A stretch of 61,674 bases of DNA from Chlamydiota bacterium (GTDB lineage Bacteria; Chlamydiota; Chlamydiia; Chlamydiales; Parachlamydiaceae), in the NCBI GenBank assembly GCA_013287815.1, contig JABDDC010000008.1, forward strand, positions 1-61,674. Direction: 5' to 3'. The translations under genes and the position numbers were made by a program. Positions within the stretch are counted from its first letter, which is position 1. Every line of letters begins with the position of its first letter. The notes under the pieces were generated by a model. The model saw only the letters and a list, made by a program, of their open reading frames with translations, was not told the origin of the DNA and searched no databases. This document shows, one piece after another, positions 60,012-61,674 of the stretch.

Positions 60012-60545
60012 ATGATTCTAAAATTAGCTTATTTGGGCGATGCAGTTTTACGAAAAAAAGCAGCACCCGTAACAGAAATAACCGATGAAATCAAACAACT
60101 GGTCAAAGACATGACCGAAACGATGCTTGCCACCAATGGATGCGGCATCGCCGCCCCGCAAGTACACAAATCGATAGCTCTTTTCCTCGTCCAAATGCCT
60201 AAATTCGAAGGGGAAGAAATGATCGATCTGGGTCCACTTAAAGTGTACATCAATCCAAAAATTATTTCATATAGTGAAGAGCTGCAAGAAGATTACCACG
60301 GCTGCCTTTCTATCCCGGGATTACAGAGCGAGGGAATACTCCGACCCGCCAGGGTCACCGTCCAGGCGACCGACCTCAATGGCAACCAATTCACAGAAGA
60401 AAACGTAGGCCCTGACGCCATCGCCATCTGCCATGAAAATGACCATCTTAATGGCGTCCTTTTCATCGACCGCTGCAGTCACCATTACAAGAAAGATGTC
60501 GATCAAGTTCTTCGCAAAATCAAGAAAAAATTCAGTAATAAATAA
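60012..60545 (+). CDS. def: Peptide deformylase
   Basis: A 177-aa Fe/Zn metallohydrolase that removes N-formyl groups from nascent proteins. All three motifs are present: NGCGIAAPQV (42-51), HGCLSIPG (97-104, with the metal Cys98) and CHENDHLNG (HExxH at 141-145). Motif 2 reads HGCLS rather than EGCLS, a known variation. AAGGA lies before the ATG. It is a single gene, divergent from the P-ATPase and convergent with the tpiA-secG operon, separated by a perfect hairpin. Confidence 0.94.
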   Translation: MILKLAYLGDAVLRKKAAPVTEITDEIKQLVKDMTETMLATNGCGIAAPQVHKSIALFLVQMPKFEGEEMIDLGPLKVYINPKIISYSEELQEDYHGCLSIPGLQSEGILRPARVTVQATDLNGNQFTEENVGPDAIAICHENDHLNGVLFIDRCSHHYKKDVDQVLRKIKKKFSNK

Positions 60546-60553
60546 GTGATTCA

Positions 60554-60579
60554 GAAATAACCGCGGCAGCGGTTATTTC
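60554..60579. terminator. Hairpin between def and secG
   Basis: GAAATAACCGC (60554-60564) and GCGGTTATTTC (60569-60579) form a perfect 11-bp stem with a 4-base loop. Its A- and T-rich feet make it a plausible bidirectional terminator for the converging def and secG genes. Confidence 0.7.
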
Positions 60580-60626
60580 AAATCAACTCTTAACCTTTAG
60601 CCTTTATTAAGCCCTCAGCTCTAATC

Positions 60627-60917
60627 TTAGCTCTCGATGTGTTCCTGCGTGAACGCGGGCGCTACCGTTTTGGTACGACCCATGGATGCAGTCCAAAGAG
60701 AAAGGATAATGCAGGCAATGAAGAAGATCACCGCCAACCAGGCAGTAAATTTCTTCAGCACGTCAGCTGTCGATGTACCAAAAACTGAGTCGCTGGCTTC
60801 GCCGCCAAAAGAAGCGCCAAGTCCGGAGCTTTTGCTTTCCTGCATCAGGATAACTGCGCACAGTATCAGGCAAAGGATGAGGAACAGGCCGATCGTAAAA
60901 AAATAAAGAAATGTCAT
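60627..60917 (-). CDS. secG: Preprotein translocase subunit SecG
   Basis: A 96-aa subunit of the SecYEG channel: membrane helix 1 (LYFFTIGLFLILCLILCAVI), the family loop MQESKSSGLGASFGGEASDS, and helix 2 (FTAWLAVIFFIACIILSLW), followed by a short hydrophilic tail. It is the second gene after tpiA (23-base gap), an arrangement common in bacteria. Length is complete. Confidence 0.93.
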   Translation of the reverse strand: MTFLYFFTIGLFLILCLILCAVILMQESKSSGLGASFGGEASDSVFGTSTADVLKKFTAWLAVIFFIACIILSLWTASMGRTKTVAPAFTQEHIES

Positions 60918-60940
60918 AGAATAAACCTTAAGATTGGTAT

Positions 60941-61674
60941 TTATTGAGATACATCATCAATGATTTTGCTAAAAGATTCAAGAGAAAGTGATGCTCCGCC
61001 TATAAGAAGTCCGTCAATATCCGGTTGTTTGAGGAAATCCTGCGCGTTGGCCGGATTGACCGATCCTCCATATTGGATGATGATCGATGCAGCGACTTCA
61101 GGCGAATAAAGCTTAGCCAGCGTCTCGCGGCAGAAACGTTGCATATCCTGAGCATATTCCGGCGCGGCGCTGTGGTTAGTTCCGATGGCCCAGATAGGTT
61201 CATAGGCGATCACGAGGTTGCCTAACAGTTCACCCGGTATATCTTTAAGGCATTCTGTGAGCTGTTTTTCAACGATCTCATGGGCTCCGCCGGAATCATG
61301 TTCACTGAGATTTTCACCTACGCAGAGAAACGGCTGAATTCCGGAAGTCAGCGCCCTTTTAACCTTACGGTTAATAAAAGCATTGTCTTCTCCGTAAAAG
61401 CGACGCCTTTCCGAATGTCCGATGAGGACAAATGTTGCCCCTGCATCTTTAAGCATCTTAGCAGCGACTTCACCGGTAAAGGCCCCCTCAGTGGCATCGT
61501 TCATATTTTGGGCACCAATAGCTAAAGATGTGTCTTTCACTTTTTCGGCCAATGAAAAGATCATAGTATAGGGAACAGCCAGTCCAACCTGTACATTTTC
61601 TTTAGGAAGCTGCGGGATCAGTCCCTCGACAAAAGAGGTTGCTTCCTCTATTGTCTTATGCATTTTCCAATTTC
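60941..61674 (-). CDS. tpiA: Triosephosphate isomerase, 5' end outside the window
   Basis: A (beta/alpha)8 barrel isomerising dihydroxyacetone phosphate and glyceraldehyde 3-phosphate. The frame runs off the right edge: the bases at 61661-61674 encode N-W-K-M, the start of the conserved NWKMHK with the catalytic Lys, so roughly 10 N-terminal residues lie beyond. Other active-site parts are visible: FVLIGHSERRRFYGE (catalytic His), VIAYEPIWAIGT (catalytic Glu) and the phosphate-binding IQYGGSVNPAN and DGLLIGGASL. It forms an operon with secG. Confidence 0.94.
   Translation of the reverse strand, partial: NWKMHKTIEEATSFVEGLIPQLPKENVQVGLAVPYTMIFSLAEKVKDTSLAIGAQNMNDATEGAFTGEVAAKMLKDAGATFVLIGHSERRRFYGEDNAFINRKVKRALTSGIQPFLCVGENLSEHDSGGAHEIVEKQLTECLKDIPGELLGNLVIAYEPIWAIGTNHSAAPEYAQDMQRFCRETLAKLYSPEVAASIIIQYGGSVNPANAQDFLKQPDIDGLLIGGASLSLESFSKIIDDVSQ

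Overview
The window looks like chromosome from a chlamydia-related (environmental) bacterium: phylum Chlamydiota, outside the classical Chlamydiaceae. Three things point there. A full-length homologue of the chlamydial protease CPAF is present (29445-31337), with its His/Ser/Glu triad in place. A PPi-dependent phosphofructokinase sits directly beside an alpha/beta hydrolase (48423-50854), the arrangement of the Chlamydia pfkA region. There are also many long, unrecognisable, coiled-coil, serine-rich or hydrophobic-hairpin proteins of the kind seen as secreted or inclusion-membrane proteins in this phylum. Base composition is moderately AT-rich, and strong AGGAGG-type ribosome sites precede many genes. 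No rRNA, tRNA or CRISPR array was seen. The genus cannot be fixed from the sequence alone.

Layout. 1-6500 is an accessory, decaying stretch. It holds a HicAB pair whose toxin lacks a start codon, a small 50-codon gene with its own terminator, a 488-aa unknown, and a scrap of a Tn3-family transposon (resolvase tail facing a transposase core). Fragments of an epimerase and a GNAT acetyltransferase follow, then an intact SnoaL-like exported protein, a frameshifted phosphotransferase, and a ribbon-helix-helix/RelE-type toxin-antitoxin locus whose toxin has lost its C-terminus. 6507-11725 holds two hydrophobic-hairpin unknowns, a BaiN/YhiN-type flavoprotein, a BrkB/YihY membrane protein and a small membrane coiled-coil protein. 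11877-19469 is a surface/envelope block: a tight operon lemA-htpX-GT2-GT4, a mazEF pair, then an epimerase coupled to a two-domain GT2-GT4 glycosyltransferase. 19531-23950 carries a di-haem cytochrome c, a tiny two-helix membrane protein, and two exported proteins sharing a C-terminal domain that I read as a divergent protein-kinase-like fold.

25630-26217 is a large inverted pair of 43-bp tandem arrays around a terminator-like core. 26206-31337 (minus) holds the DUF2937/DUF2878 membrane pair and a CPAF-CPA2 antiporter operon. 31524-40615 holds a MORN-repeat protein, a DUF4019 protein, a Cys/His-rich protein, a TMEM14 protein, a MATE exporter, a large unknown with a basic tail, an ABC exporter and a NodT-type outer-membrane factor. 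40933-44493 is a giant AsmA-like protein, and 44578-44937 an RRM RNA-binding protein. 45278-52273 (minus) runs sdaA, alpha/beta hydrolase, pfp, a secreted caspase-like protease, an exported unknown and an MFS transporter. 52511-57551 carries four unknowns, two of them converging on a ~160-bp palindrome. The end holds a CcoI/CopA-type copper P-ATPase, def, and a tpiA-secG operon in which tpiA runs off the window.

How it fits together. Central metabolism (tpiA, pfp, sdaA), protein export and maturation (secG, def), membrane proteostasis (lemA-htpX) and envelope glycosylation are interleaved with a large set of likely host-interaction proteins: CPAF, the caspase-like protease, the MORN protein, the putative exported kinase-like pair and hydrophobic-hairpin proteins. 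Several dispersed repeat families occupy the spaces between genes, including an 84-bp repeat, CTCTGTG repeats, the 43-bp arrays and GGTTGAACG palindromes.
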